Assembly (NCBI GenBank): GCA_039984955.1
Contig: JBDWTN010000005.1
Span: 186,001 to 250,000 of the forward strand
Origin: Marinobacter alexandrii
GTDB lineage: Bacteria; Bacteroidota; Bacteroidia; Cytophagales; Cyclobacteriaceae
Length of the DNA stretch: 64,000 nucleotides
Direction: 5' to 3'
Below are positions 9,247-20,000 of the stretch, piece after piece (within the stretch, counting starts at the first letter, position 1; the number at the start of each line of letters is the position of its first letter). The notes below the pieces were generated by a model. It saw only the letters and a program-made list of their open reading frames with translations, was not told the DNA's origin and searched no databases. The translations under genes were made by a program, and so were the position numbers.

Positions 9247-10191
9247 TTAACTATACGAACCCATAGCAGAGAATTTCTCTATACGTTCTTTGATTCTTTC
9301 ATCAGGTTTTTTCGCTGAAAGTTCTTTAAGCTCTTTTAGGATTATCTTTTTCAGTTCTTTCGATGCTGCAGATAAATCATTGTGTGCTCCACCAAGCGGT
9401 TCTTTAATGATTCCATCAATCAATTTGTTTTTAAGCATATCATCAGCTGTCAATTTAAGAGCTTCGGCTGCTTGTTCTTTGTAATCCCAACTTCTCCATA
9501 GGATTGAAGAACAGGATTCAGGTGATATTACTGAATACCAGGTATTCTCCATCATAAATACTTTGTCTCCAATGGCTATACCTAGAGCTCCTCCAGAAGC
9601 TCCCTCTCCTATTATAATACAGATCACTGGAACTTTTAATACAGCCATCTCTTTGAGGTTTCTCGCAATGGCTTCACCTTGCCCACGTTCTTCAGCTTCT
9701 AGCCCAGGAAAAGCCCCAGGAGTATCAATTAGTGTAACAACAGGCTTATTGAACTTTTCAGCCATCTTCATCAGTCGCAAAGCTTTTCTATATCCTTCAG
9801 GATTGGCCATGCCAAAATTTCGCATTTGGCGTTGTTTTGTAGATCTTCCTTTTTGCTGGCCGATAAACATAACCGATTGGTCTCCTAGCGTGCCAAACCC
9901 TCCGACCATCGCTTTATCATCTTTTACCGTTCTATCCCCGTGTAACTCAATAAAGTCATTGGTGATCTCATATATATAATCAAGCGTGTAAGGTCTCTCC
10001 GGATGACGAGACAGCTGGACTCTTTGCCATCTGGTTAGGTTACTGAACGTCTCTTTCTTTAATTTCAATATTTTCTTCTCTAGTTGACTTACTGCATCAG
10101 ACACATCAACATCACTGGTTTTCGCCAGATCCTTCATGTCAGTAAGTTTAGATTCTAGTTCAAAAATCTGTTTTTCAAAGTCTAATAGCAT
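9247..10191 (-). CDS. accA: Acetyl-CoA carboxylase, carboxyltransferase subunit alpha
   Basis: AccA with AccD transfers CO2 from carboxybiotin to acetyl-CoA to make malonyl-CoA, the first committed step of fatty-acid synthesis. The 314-residue length is normal. It begins [15 protein letters not shown]. Family segments include [18 protein letters not shown], the [16 protein letters not shown] stretch and the oxyanion-forming [15 protein letters not shown] loop. A -7 element TAAGTTTG lies about 20 bp upstream. It leads an operon with the DUF6090-like and acyltransferase genes. Confidence 0.97.
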   Translation of the reverse strand: MLLDFEKQIFELESKLTDMKDLAKTSDVDVSDAVSQLEKKILKLKKETFSNLTRWQRVQLSRHPERPYTLDYIYEITNDFIELHGDRTVKDDKAMVGGFGTLGDQSVMFIGQQKGRSTKQRQMRNFGMANPEGYRKALRLMKMAEKFNKPVVTLIDTPGAFPGLEAEERGQGEAIARNLKEMAVLKVPVICIIIGEGASGGALGIAIGDKVFMMENTWYSVISPESCSSILWRSWDYKEQAAEALKLTADDMLKNKLIDGIIKEPLGGAHNDLSAASKELKKIILKELKELSAKKPDERIKERIEKFSAMGSYS

Positions 10192-10210
10192 AAGATTGAG
10201 TTTGCAATAA

Positions 10211-10218
10211 CAAACTTA
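10211..10218 (-). promoter_or_regulatory. -7 promoter element for accA
   Basis: On the minus strand this is TAAGTTTG, a perfect match to the Bacteroidetes -7 consensus TAnnTTTG. It lies 20 bp before the accA ATG. No TTG was found at the expected -33 distance, so only the -7 is claimed. Confidence 0.5.
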
Positions 10219-10273
10219 CTGTGAAAGCATTAAACAGATTTAAAATATTCTTAAGAAAATAACCATTTAGCTA

Positions 10274-10304
10274 TTGTTTAGAAAAATATAAGCTCTTACT
10301 TTTG
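10274..10304 (+). promoter_or_regulatory. Promoter of tRNA-Asp
   Basis: TTG at 10274-10276 and TACTTTTG at 10297-10304 are separated by 20 bp. This matches the Bacteroidetes -33/-7 consensus (TTG, 19-21 bp, TAnnTTTG). Transcription would begin about 10 bp before the mature tRNA. Confidence 0.75.
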
Positions 10305-10320
10305 CAACGCTTTACAGCAC

Positions 10321-10394
10321 GGTCCGGTAGTTCAGCTGGTTAGAATGCCTGCCTGTCACGCAGGAGGTCGCGGGTTCGAGTCCCGTCCGGACCG
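10321..10394 (+). tRNA. tRNA-Asp (anticodon GTC)
   Basis: The 74-nt sequence folds as a full cloverleaf. The 7-bp acceptor stem pairs GGTCCGG with CCGGACC and has discriminator G. The anticodon stem pairs CCTGC with GCAGG around the loop CTGTCAC (anticodon GTC at 10355-10357). The T arm contains GGTTCGAGTCC. CCA is not encoded; CTT follows. G73 and GTC are aspartate identity elements. It has its own promoter and terminator. Confidence 0.97.
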
Positions 10395-10403
10395 CTTAAA
10401 GTG

Positions 10404-10437
10404 AAAACCCAGTAAATGTAAATTTGCTGGGTTTTTT
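10404..10437 (+). terminator. Intrinsic terminator after tRNA-Asp
   Basis: A 9-bp stem AAAACCCAG / CTGGGTTTT encloses a 14-base loop and runs into a T tract. It begins 10 bp after the tRNA. Confidence 0.85.
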
Positions 10438-10500
10438 ATTTGGATTGATAAAATCAATCTTCTAGACATAATTTCGTTTTTATTAGAATGATCACAAACA

Positions 10501-10530
10501 AAAAAAGCAAGACTTGCATCTTGCTTTTTT
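10501..10530 (-). terminator. Intrinsic terminator of the 2018-residue surface-protein gene
   Basis: A perfect 12-bp stem (AAAAAAGCAAGA / TCTTGCTTTTTT) with a 6-base loop lies 20 bp beyond the stop codon at 10550. The symmetrical A and T tracts let it act in both directions. Confidence 0.88.
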
Positions 10531-10549
10531 GTTTTATTTCTGTCTTGTC

Positions 10550-13500
10550 TTAATTCTTTATAAACCTCACTCGTTGGATTCCTAAGATTGAATCAAACTC
10601 CAAATGATAAATACCTTTAACCAAGCTAGACACATTCAATGTATTAATTCGATCATTAACTGCAGGATAATCCATGATGATCTTACCAGACATGTCTATG
10701 ACTTTCATTCTACCAGATGTAGGTAAAGTCGTTGCAATATTTAAAGAGTTGGTCGTAGGATTAGGGTAAACACTAACCTCCCATGCATCATTCGTAATAA
10801 TTACAAATTCGATTCTTGTATACTCAAAGACTCCATCAAAATCTACTTGCTTTATTCTATAGTAATTGATCTGATTCAATGGATTATTATCAGAAAATTC
10901 GTATGAATTAATTGCGTCGGATATATTATTTGCCTTAAACTGGCCAATTGTTTCGAAATCAATTCCATTTCCACTTCGTTCGATTTCAAAACGATCAACA
11001 CTTACTTCATTTGTAGTTGTCCAGCTAAGTAAAGAATTGCCTCCACTCTCTTCTACAACAAATGATAAGAAATCCAGAGGAAGAGGTGTACTGGCTCTAT
11101 CGATTGTTGCAAGGGTAAAGAAGTCTTTGTTAGAAAAATTTGAAATATCGACTGATGAAAAAGTATAGTTACTTCCATTCTGTGACACAGCCGGACTCAG
11201 TACTGTAGCATTGCTAAAATCGCCATCAGAATCAACGAGTAATCTCAAATCAGACGCTTGATCAACTGTTGCCTCGGACAGATCAAATGTCATATCTATC
11301 GTTCCACTAGGTGAGCTAGTCAGTTTAATTCTCCATTCTCGGTCTAATCTACTTTCAGTACCGGAAGGAAAATCAGTCGCTCCAGATGAACCGACAACTG
11401 AACCATTATGTGCCCACATTATATACTGATCACTTCCATCAAACACTTCATTCTTAGTTACAGAAAGAATTGCTGTAGTGTTTACTGATCCAGATGATAA
11501 CTGCTCATAATTTGCATTATCATCTCTTCCAATTCCAGCCACATCTGTTCTAAACGAAGCGAAATCAGCATCAGAGTTTCCAGGGAAAAAGACTGTTCCT
11601 ACGGCACTGACATAATCAAAGTCACCATTGTTTAACGTAATACCATACTTGGTTGCTAGATAAGATTCGATTTGCGCACGATCTGTACCAGTAGAAAGTA
11701 ATTGATCATATACAATTACCTCTGCAATATCTCCATCAAAAAGTGACGCACTTGAACCAATTCCTCCTATAGTGAAATTATCAGAAGCTTCAGTTCCATG
11801 ATTCGATGTAAATGTAGTCTGGCTTGTGCCGTTAACAAATACGGTCGAACCAGCTGCAGCACCTTCATCAAAAACGACTGATGTTAAACTTGGAGAGCCT
11901 GTTACAAATAGGTCTGTAATGTTATTATCACTACAATCCGTACCGTTAGATACTGCATCGGTACAGCCATCTGTTGTGACATCACTTAAGAATCTATCAA
12001 AACCTCCATCATCTTCTCCCCATACAGCGCCTGCATTGTCTATACGCGGAACATAAACTGCAATCACTGCAAGATCCGGAGAAACTGATTCATTGATACT
12101 TAGCGCGGTTATCAATTCATCTCCTGTCCCGTCCAATGTTATTGTATTATTAAAATTAAGTCCCTCGCTTGTCAATTGAGGGTCTCCGCTTGCAGTTGCA
12201 TCATTCCCATTACCCGATTGATCAGTCCAGGCAGTAATTGGGGCTGATCCGGTAACTCCCACATTCGCTTTTAACCATAATTGCAAGCTTGTTGAAACTC
12301 CTCCAGGCGAAGGTGCTACAAGTGATGTTGCTAAAGAGAAGATATCTCCATCCTCGAAATCCACATCAAATGTGACAATTTCATTTACTGCATCATAAGC
12401 TGTGGCAGCTATGCTTCTTGAAATACCATTGCTAAAATCTCCTCCATCATCAACCATTAATAAAAAGCTAGTAGCTGTTCTTCCCGTAAAGTCCCCACCT
12501 CCATTAGCAGTAACTCCACTGATATCAAATTCAAGAGTAGCATTCCCAACAGTTCCCTTTTCTTGAACCCTCCATTCCCTGTCTAACCTAGTAACAATAT
12601 TAGAAGGCACCTCAGTGGTTACATCTTCAATCGTACCATCATCATCGTTATCATTACCCCAAGCCAAATAAGAAAGATTGTTTGTAAAAGCATTAGGACT
12701 TGCAAATGTTCCTCCATTATCTGTAACCGCCATGGTTACGATAGCTCCCGTATTTATACTAAGCGATTTTCTCTGATCCAATTCGCTAATGTCATCTCTT
12801 CCTATCCCTGCTATATCATTATTATAGTCAGCAGGTACCACAACCGTTTCATAGATAAAATCGCCATCAGAAGCAATATAGTCTGCCTCACTTCCATCGA
12901 GTGTAATTCCATATTTAACAGCCAAATAAGATTGAATCTTTTGGTGGTCTGTATCACTTGTCTGGCTATTGTATGTAAGAAGTTCTGCAACTTTTCCGTC
13001 AAACTGATTTACACTAAAAGCATTACCTGTATTAGATCTTCCTATATCATAATTTTCATCTAGCTCAGTAATAATTGTTGCGTCCAGTAAGTTATCTACA
13101 TCTGTACCTCCTAAGAAAATATCAGATATGGTTGCAGTTGGAGCATTATCTCTCACTGCAACTAGCAGTGGAACTCCAGCTCCAAGTGTAATTCCTGATA
13201 CTCCGGTTCTATATCTAGCTCCAGAACCACCAACAACATGGGTAATAACTTCACCTGCAAATGCACCTGTTACCGATCCGAGTACTAAACCTCCAAAGTT
13301 GTCATTTGCACTTGGCGTATCAAATCCGAAAGGAGCTTGTCCTCCAGAAGCATCTGTTATTTGATCATCAGGCTGAAAAACAATGTAATAACTTGGTGTA
13401 TTTGCCCCACCATTAGCGCCTCTTAAAGACTCGGTATTTGTATCATCAAAATCTAAAGCTGGATTAAAATTGATAACATTTGTTTGTAATTCAGGACCGT

Positions 13501-16500
13501 TGGCTACTGCCGTAGCTCCATTGCTATTTCCACTCTGATCCGTCCAAACTGTTACTGGGTTTGTGCCTGTCGTTCCTGCATCGGCTTTTAACCATAGTTC
13601 TAGATCAGGAGCTCCTCCAGGAGTGGAAGGCACTGTAGCTACAGTCATTACCTCATCGTCATTTAAAACTACATTCTCGAATGTAGCTGTAGATCCATCC
13701 CAGGTATTTGCAGAAATTGTACGTAAAAATCCATTGCTGAAATCGCCATCGTCATCTATGATCAGAGCAACATTATCCGAAACTGCAGGGGTACTGGTGG
13801 TCCCGCTTAAATCAAACGAAAAATCTACGGGATCAGGAGAATTGGTTGTGGCTACTCTCCATTCTCGCTGTATACGATTTGTTATCCCTGTACTAATCTC
13901 TGTGGTATTGAATGTTGTCCCACCATCGTTATTACCCCAAACCAAAAACTGTCGATCAATAGCAAATCCTTCCGCTCGACTTCCGGTAAGAATGGCATCT
14001 GTGTTGATACTTTTTGATCTTAGCTGACTTAGTCCAGATCCATCATCTCTTCCAATACCGGCTATATCATTATCAAAGGCTGCATAACTGGCCGTTTCCG
14101 TAACAACCGGATAAATTGGATCAGCTACTGAATTCAGATAGTCTTGATCGGTCGTTTGATCTATGGTAATGCCATATTTAATTCCTAAATAGGAGGATAC
14201 TTTTTGTCTTTCTGTATCTGTGAGGATTCTACTAAAGTAAATAACCTCTCCAATCTGCCCTCGAAGTTCTCTTGTATTATCGAAAGCAGGTGTAGTAAAG
14301 TCATCTAGGTCTTGTCCTATCACAAAGGTCCCTGCTACATCAAGCGTTCCGGCTACTAAAGCTGCGTTTGTTCCCGATCCATTGTTTAAATAAATGTTTG
14401 CATCTACGTTATCATAATCTGTCGCTATAATTCGGGTCTCATCATTTCTTAAATCCCCTGTACGATCTATTGAATTATCTAGTACACGCTTCCTAATTCC
14501 GTCAGAACCACCATCATTTGTAATGCCCAAATCTAGTTCATCATCCTGACTGTCATTGGGAAGATAGGAGTAAATAGTCTGATCATTTGGACTAGCAGCA
14601 GGGAAATTCACAACGGAAAATGAGGTTATCTCTCCTGTACTTAAATTATTGAAAGCAGTAAAAGCCAAATAGTCATCGTTATCAGCTCCTTCATTAAAAG
14701 AAATAGAAGAGTTGAAATTAAAATTAGGATTGGAACTTGTTTCAGTATCTGTAAAAGATCCCGCAATATAGTCTGGTGTAGTACCGGTAATACCGGTAAC
14801 AGCCGTTGTAGTAGCTGTAAAATTACTTGCGCTAAAATCGTTCCAAGCACTTACTTGATTACTGCCATTATATGTGACATTTTGCTCAGGATTGAACCAT
14901 ATAATCGCATTATCAACACCTCCTGGTGCTGCTGGAGCGGTGGCAATCAAAGGGCAATCCAGGCTTGCAACTGGCGGTGTAGTAAGTAACGTAACAGCTC
15001 CATCTCCTCCTGTTGAGGTATCATCCGGTGTACCTTGCGTAGCACCCAGAGCACCTCCAGTTACATCAATTGTAGGGGTAGCTGTGAACTCACCTCCTCT
15101 ACGGACCAACATCACGTTTCCTCCGCTTCCACCTCCACCTCCTCCATCGGGAGATGCAAAAACCTGAACACCAGTAAGACCGGCACCATCACCTCCTGTA
15201 GAGTTTATGGTTAAGTCAGAAATATCTTCAGAACTGGTAATAACAATTACTGTTCCTCCTGCTCCTCCGCCTCCCGCGGAACCATCGTCATCAGCCACTT
15301 GGTTTGCTGCGGCAAAGGTATTCCCATCATCGCCATTCGCATTGATTACTCCAGTCGCTCCTGTACTCTCAAGTACACCTGCCCGTATAAGCACTGAACC
15401 AGCACCAGGTCTACCACTATTTACATCTTCAGGAAACCCATCGTTCAACACATCAGTCTGACCACCGGACCCTCCGCCTCCACCAAGAATGAGTCGATTT
15501 CCATTTTCTAGATCAATAACGGCACCTCCACCAGAGCTTATGGTACCTTCGTTGGCGCCATTTCCACCACCACTACCATTACTTCCACCACCACCACCAT
15601 TGTTGAGTAAGCCTCCACCACCGGCGTTACCTGCTGCACCTTGTCCTCTATCTGCAGTCCAAACAATATTAATATTATTAAATACATTGCCATTAAAGTC
15701 AATATCACAATCTATATTTTCAGTTCCTCCCGGATACCCTTGAGCTAATCCAGTATTACCAGCTATCGTCGTAAAATCATCGTTATACCCAAAAACTTGG
15801 GTAGGAGAACCTGCAATACCTTCACCTCGGAATCCATTATCTGGGTCAGAATTATCTCCTCCTGATAAGTCCAGGTGTCCCCCTCTAAAGCCGGCAAAAT
15901 CTGCATCTATTGTTCCATTTAAGTTCATTGTACCCAAAGCATCTATGCTAATAATGCCTCCAGTCTCTCCATTCCAAGGAACCGTTGTGATTTCTCCTCC
16001 TGTGTCAACCGTCAAATCATTGTAATTACCTACTTTGATTACCTGAAAAGATCTTTTTCCTATTGTAGCAATAGGAGTTGTGTTTGCTATGTATGAATTA
16101 GTTAAAGGATCTTCGATTGTAAGTGTACCTCCCCCAGCTCCGATAGCATTTGTTGCCATCACAAATTCATATTGACCGGCGATGTAATTTCCGTTATCTA
16201 CAAACCCTTCGTGATCCAACCCCCCAGGGCCATCCCCATAATCAGAAGTGGTGTAGTCGTCTGCTCCTGCTACGAAGGTTACCGTAATATCTGAAATAGT
16301 AGGGTCTATTTCAGCCCCTTGCATTTGAATGATCATTAAAAGATCTCCACTTGCTATCGTACCTGCATTGTCTATAAAAGCTCCTGGAATTGTTCTTTTT
16401 GCCCCAATGGTAATACTAGTACTTCCAGCCACAGCATTAGCACTTCCTGAATAATAGGCATTTACAACGACTGTTTGGCCACTTGTGACAGTTAGATCCG

Positions 16501-16606
16501 TAGCGGAGGCTACACAGTTACAATCTTGACCTTTTGTTTCAAAAAAAGTAACTGCAGTCAACAAAGACAGTAAAAAAAGATTTCTCTTCAAACTATTGCT
16601 TCTCAT
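10550..16606 (-). CDS. Giant T9SS-exported surface protein: glycine-rich region plus three lectin/DUF8202-like cassettes
   Basis: The 2018-residue protein has a signal peptide (NLFLLSLLTAVTFFETKGQ, residues 9-27). A beta-rich N-terminal region runs to about residue 320 and is followed by a glycine-rich stretch (about 335-510). Next come three tandem cassettes of about 400-440 residues. Each opens with a concanavalin-A/LamG-like lectin segment (LELWLKADAG, LQLWLKANVG, or the divergent IIWFNPEQNV). Each continues with K-Y-G-I-T-L, A-G-I-G-R-D-D and R-E-W-R motifs, which I associate with the DUF8202 family. A module starting PLPLDFLSF (about 1838) and a type-A sorting domain (VSVYPNPTTNSL from about 1945, ending VRFIKN) complete it. 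It is probably a cell-surface or released adhesin or glycan-binding protein. A terminator follows and the gene stands alone. Confidence 0.88.
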   Translation of the reverse strand: MRSNSLKRNLFLLSLLTAVTFFETKGQDCNCVASATDLTVTSGQTVVVNAYYSGSANAVAGSTSITIGAKRTIPGAFIDNAGTIASGDLLMIIQMQGAEIDPTISDITVTFVAGADDYTTSDYGDGPGGLDHEGFVDNGNYIAGQYEFVMATNAIGAGGGTLTIEDPLTNSYIANTTPIATIGKRSFQVIKVGNYNDLTVDTGGEITTVPWNGETGGIISIDALGTMNLNGTIDADFAGFRGGHLDLSGGDNSDPDNGFRGEGIAGSPTQVFGYNDDFTTIAGNTGLAQGYPGGTENIDCDIDFNGNVFNNINIVWTADRGQGAAGNAGGGGLLNNGGGGGSNGSGGGNGANEGTISSGGGAVIDLENGNRLILGGGGGSGGQTDVLNDGFPEDVNSGRPGAGSVLIRAGVLESTGATGVINANGDDGNTFAAANQVADDDGSAGGGGAGGTVIVITSSEDISDLTINSTGGDGAGLTGVQVFASPDGGGGGGSGGNVMLVRRGGEFTATPTIDVTGGALGATQGTPDDTSTGGDGAVTLLTTPPVASLDCPLIATAPAAPGGVDNAIIWFNPEQNVTYNGSNQVSAWNDFSASNFTATTTAVTGITGTTPDYIAGSFTDTETSSNPNFNFNSSISFNEGADNDDYLAFTAFNNLSTGEITSFSVVNFPAASPNDQTIYSYLPNDSQDDELDLGITNDGGSDGIRKRVLDNSIDRTGDLRNDETRIIATDYDNVDANIYLNNGSGTNAALVAGTLDVAGTFVIGQDLDDFTTPAFDNTRELRGQIGEVIYFSRILTDTERQKVSSYLGIKYGITIDQTTDQDYLNSVADPIYPVVTETASYAAFDNDIAGIGRDDGSGLSQLRSKSINTDAILTGSRAEGFAIDRQFLVWGNNDGGTTFNTTEISTGITNRIQREWRVATTNSPDPVDFSFDLSGTTSTPAVSDNVALIIDDDGDFSNGFLRTISANTWDGSTATFENVVLNDDEVMTVATVPSTPGGAPDLELWLKADAGTTGTNPVTVWTDQSGNSNGATAVANGPELQTNVINFNPALDFDDTNTESLRGANGGANTPSYYIVFQPDDQITDASGGQAPFGFDTPSANDNFGGLVLGSVTGAFAGEVITHVVGGSGARYRTGVSGITLGAGVPLLVAVRDNAPTATISDIFLGGTDVDNLLDATIITELDENYDIGRSNTGNAFSVNQFDGKVAELLTYNSQTSDTDHQKIQSYLAVKYGITLDGSEADYIASDGDFIYETVVVPADYNNDIAGIGRDDISELDQRKSLSINTGAIVTMAVTDNGGTFASPNAFTNNLSYLAWGNDNDDDGTIEDVTTEVPSNIVTRLDREWRVQEKGTVGNATLEFDISGVTANGGGDFTGRTATSFLLMVDDGGDFSNGISRSIAATAYDAVNEIVTFDVDFEDGDIFSLATSLVAPSPGGVSTSLQLWLKANVGVTGSAPITAWTDQSGNGNDATASGDPQLTSEGLNFNNTITLDGTGDELITALSINESVSPDLAVIAVYVPRIDNAGAVWGEDDGGFDRFLSDVTTDGCTDAVSNGTDCSDNNITDLFVTGSPSLTSVVFDEGAAAGSTVFVNGTSQTTFTSNHGTEASDNFTIGGIGSSASLFDGDIAEVIVYDQLLSTGTDRAQIESYLATKYGITLNNGDFDYVSAVGTVFFPGNSDADFASFRTDVAGIGRDDNANYEQLSSGSVNTTAILSVTKNEVFDGSDQYIMWAHNGSVVGSSGATDFPSGTESRLDREWRIKLTSSPSGTIDMTFDLSEATVDQASDLRLLVDSDGDFSNATVLSPAVSQNGSNYTFSSVDISNFSNKDFFTLATIDRASTPLPLDFLSFVVEESGGNSLLSWTTTNEVSVDRFEIERSGNGIDFETIGQFKANNISDAINSYEFSDNNPLNQINYYRIKQVDFDGVFEYTRIEFVIITNDAWEVSVYPNPTTNSLNIATTLPTSGRMKVIDMSGKIIMDYPAVNDRINTLNVSSLVKGIYHLEFDSILGIQRVRFIKN
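11092..14926 (-). repeat. Three tandem ~1.2-1.3 kb coding cassettes
   Basis: Protein-level repeats lie at about 13628-14926, 12313-13627 and 11092-12312. Each runs from a lectin-like segment introduced by PGG through the IGRDD and REWR motifs. The copies are clearly homologous in protein but well diverged in DNA, so the duplication is old and unlikely to recombine readily. Confidence 0.8.
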
Positions 16607-17094
16607 CCTCTAAGATTTAAAATGACGGTTAATGATTCAAAGATAATATATTGTCATTTGATAATGTATGTAATAATCAACCCATTAGTCGAAATGTCGT
16701 GGAAAATTCAGTTTAAAAATCATAGTAAAAAGGGCATTAATGGAGTCTTATTATTCAAAATATTCCTAGAACATTCCTCTTTAATGATCGAATTTATCAG
16801 CTTAAAAAATGGATTTTTGTTGATTTTTATAGCGCTTCAACTTTGAGTTCTAGTCTTTAAAATATGACCTAATACCTCGAAAATGATCATAAAATCATAT
16901 TCCAAATTTCGGTTTATCGTAAAATAATGCTTGAAGACTGCTGAGAGGACTCGTTCATCGAAATTACCTCAGAGGACCAAATGGCTTAGATAATTTTGTA
17001 ATTGAGATTATTGTATCGGTATGCAATCTGTTAGTGAATTTGATTACGTACTTATATAAATAGTTAACCAGTCAACTGAAATTACTTAAAGCCC
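16607..17094. other. 488-bp divergent intergenic region between two giant cargo genes
   Basis: The region is AT-rich. The only element I can support is the -7 motif for the leftward gene. I found no perfect TAnnTTTG element for the rightward gene, no RNA gene and no strong inverted repeat. The short open frame at 16622-16846 has composition like random AT-rich DNA and is not called. The distance leaves room for regulation of both genes. Confidence 0.6.
16638..16645 (-). promoter_or_regulatory. -7 promoter element for the 2018-residue protein gene
   Basis: On the minus strand this reads TATCTTTG, a perfect TAnnTTTG match, about 30 bp before the ATG. No convincing TTG lies 19-21 bp upstream. 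Confidence 0.45.
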
Positions 17095-20000
17095 ATGATC
17101 AAGATCGTAAAGTCATTCTTTGCATTTTTAATAGCGTTCATTTTTGCTTCAGTCTACCTATATGCTCAAGACAATTGTGCTGCCCGAGCAGATTTTGACT
17201 GGGATGATCATACTGGCACGCCTACTGGCAATACGTACACGGACAAAACAGTGGATTTTGCCTATTCAGTTTCCGGATCTGGCGGAATCACTTTTAATGA
17301 CGTAGGTGCATTCGCAGAACTTCCTACAGCTTTTGGAGTATTCAACACCGTTTGGGGTATCGCTCAAGGCGATAATGAGATAAATACATATGTTATTGAT
17401 TTTAGCGGAGATCTGCTTTACGACTTCTGCTTCCAATTATTGGATATAGATACCGGTGAAGGAAGTGCCGATTTTGTAACTGTCAATGCATATGATCATA
17501 ATAATGTTCTTATAACGCTTGTTGCAGGAAATTTATCGGATCAGGGTGATAGAATTCAGTACAATGGCGCAAATGTTTTTGAGGGAATTGGTGCCTCTCC
17601 TACATTTTTTGGAAATAATCCAAGATCGAATGTTATCATTTGTTTTCCCGGAGCAATTCAGCGATTAGAAATTATTTACGATAGCAATGCCGGCACCAAT
17701 GGTCAGTTTTTTGGAATTGGCGATTTTGATTATTGTTCTCAGGACTTTGACAATGACGGTATTAAAGATGATGCTGAAACAGACTCTGATGGTGATGGAA
17801 TACTTAACACAGTGGAAGGATACACTCCAGGAGATGCAGATTCTGATGGAATTCCTAACGTTTACGATGCTGACTTTGCAGGAAGAGTAGATGCAAATGG
17901 AGATAATACAGACGATAACTTCGATAGTGACTTAGATGGCGCACCAGATGCCTTAGACCTGGATTCTGATGATGACGGGATCTTAGATTCAATTGAAAAC
18001 TTACCAACCTCAGGAGGTTTACCGGCTAATACCGATGGGATAGATCAAAGGGATTATTTAGATAATGACTCGGATAATGATGGTGTTAGCGATTTGATTG
18101 AGGGGAATGACATTGATTTTAATGGAGTTGCAGATTTAGCCCTAGCTGGAACTGATGCGGATGGAGACGGGATAGACGATAATCTGGATATCGTTAATGG
18201 AATCTATGAAGTAGGAAACTTGACAGGTTCTGCAGCTATAGTAGCTGCGAATCTTGTGGATGACGATACAACACCAGATTATAGAGATACAGATGATGAT
18301 GGAGATGGCATACTTACGTCTGCTGAAATACCTGATACTAATGGTGACGGGATCCCTGATTATATTTCAGCATGTGAAGATGGGTCTATATTAGATTTTG
18401 AAGATTTTACTGTTGGAGATACGCCAGGGCCTGTTTTCACCGTAGAAGCCTCAAACATCACATTTGACTTCACTGATCCTTCAGGATCTGCAGTTAATTA
18501 TGAAATAGATAATGATATTCATGGAGAGAATTATGTTCTTGTTGGTCAAACGCTAGCTACCAATACAAATTTCTCCGAATTGTCTATCAAATTTGACCGT
18601 CCTTTAGAAGGCTTCTGCTTCGACCTACTTGATATTGACTTTGGTGCTGGCAACTGGCTCGATTCAATGGCTGTCAATATTTTCAGAGATGGAGATTTGG
18701 TTGTTTTGGATAGTGATAATATCATCAATGGCAGTTCCAACATCCTTAAAGACAACAACTTTATTGTGGGTAGAACAATCTCAGAAGATGATGAGTATTT
18801 AGCGAATGTCAGAATCTGTCTAAACCAAACAGTCGATTCTTTAGTCATCAAATATGCAGATCACATTGTTCCTGATGGATTTCAAAAAATAGGTATCAAT
18901 GATTTTACCTGGTGTGGTATTGACCATGATTACGATGAAGTACTTGATATTAATGATCCTGATGACAACAACAATGGTATTCCGGATATTATAGAAGGTG
19001 GTGGTGTAGATCCTTCACTTGATACTGATGGAGATAAGATTCCTGACTATCTCGACACAGACTTTGCTGGTTTTACAGACACCAATGCGGATGGAATTGA
19101 TGACCGAAGAGATTTAGATTTAGATGGTGTACCAGATCACATAGATAAAGACACAGATAATGATGGCATACCTGATGCTATCGAAGCTAATGGAGGATTT
19201 CTTCCAGCTAATATGGATGAAGACGGAGCATACCCCCCATCATATGCTCTAGCAAACGACTCTGATGGAGACGGAATCGTTAATGATGTAGACACATCTA
19301 CCGGAGGCACTGCATTTACTAATCCAAACACGGATGGTGACACAGCAAATGATTTTAGAGATTTGGATAGTGACAATGATGGAATTATGGACCTGGTAGA
19401 AGCTGGTGGTGAGGATACCGATGGTAATGGTCAAATTGACAATTTTGTAGATGCTACTAATGATGGTCTTCATGACGCATTTGATCCAGATCTTTTTGGG
19501 ACAACACTCCTAAACGGTAGTATTGGGAAATTCGCAAGAAATACAGATGGAGATTCACTTCCTGACTACCTGGATATAGATACCGATGAAGATGGAATTA
19601 CGGATGACGTTGAGGCTCAATCGATCGCTGGGTATATAGCTCTTTCGAATGTAGATACTGATGGAGATGGGATTGATGATTCTTATGACACTGATTGTGC
19701 TCCATGCGGAGGTGTAACAGGAGTGGCTATTGTTCCTGTCAATACGGATAGCGATAGCAATGCGGACTATCGAGATACAGATTCTGACGATGATGGCATA
19801 TCCGATAGTGTTGAAAGTAGAGACACAAACGCAGATGGTGTAGCTGATCAACTAGCTTCAGGGACTGATACTGACAATGATGGTCTCGATGACGCCTATG
19901 ATGCTGATTGTGCGCCATGTGGATCTATCACTGGCATCACTGCTCCTAATCAAGATACAGACACAGATCTCACAGTTGATTTTAGAGATATTGATGATGA

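Noticed and set aside
14874-15743. Proline-rich antisense open frames opposite the glycine-rich region
   Set aside because: They are the complement of Gly codons (GGN read as Pro) within the 2018-residue gene, not independent genes.
16622-16846. 74-residue open frame in the divergent intergenic region
   Set aside because: Ile/Lys/Phe-rich random-looking composition, no family features, and it covers the leftward promoter.
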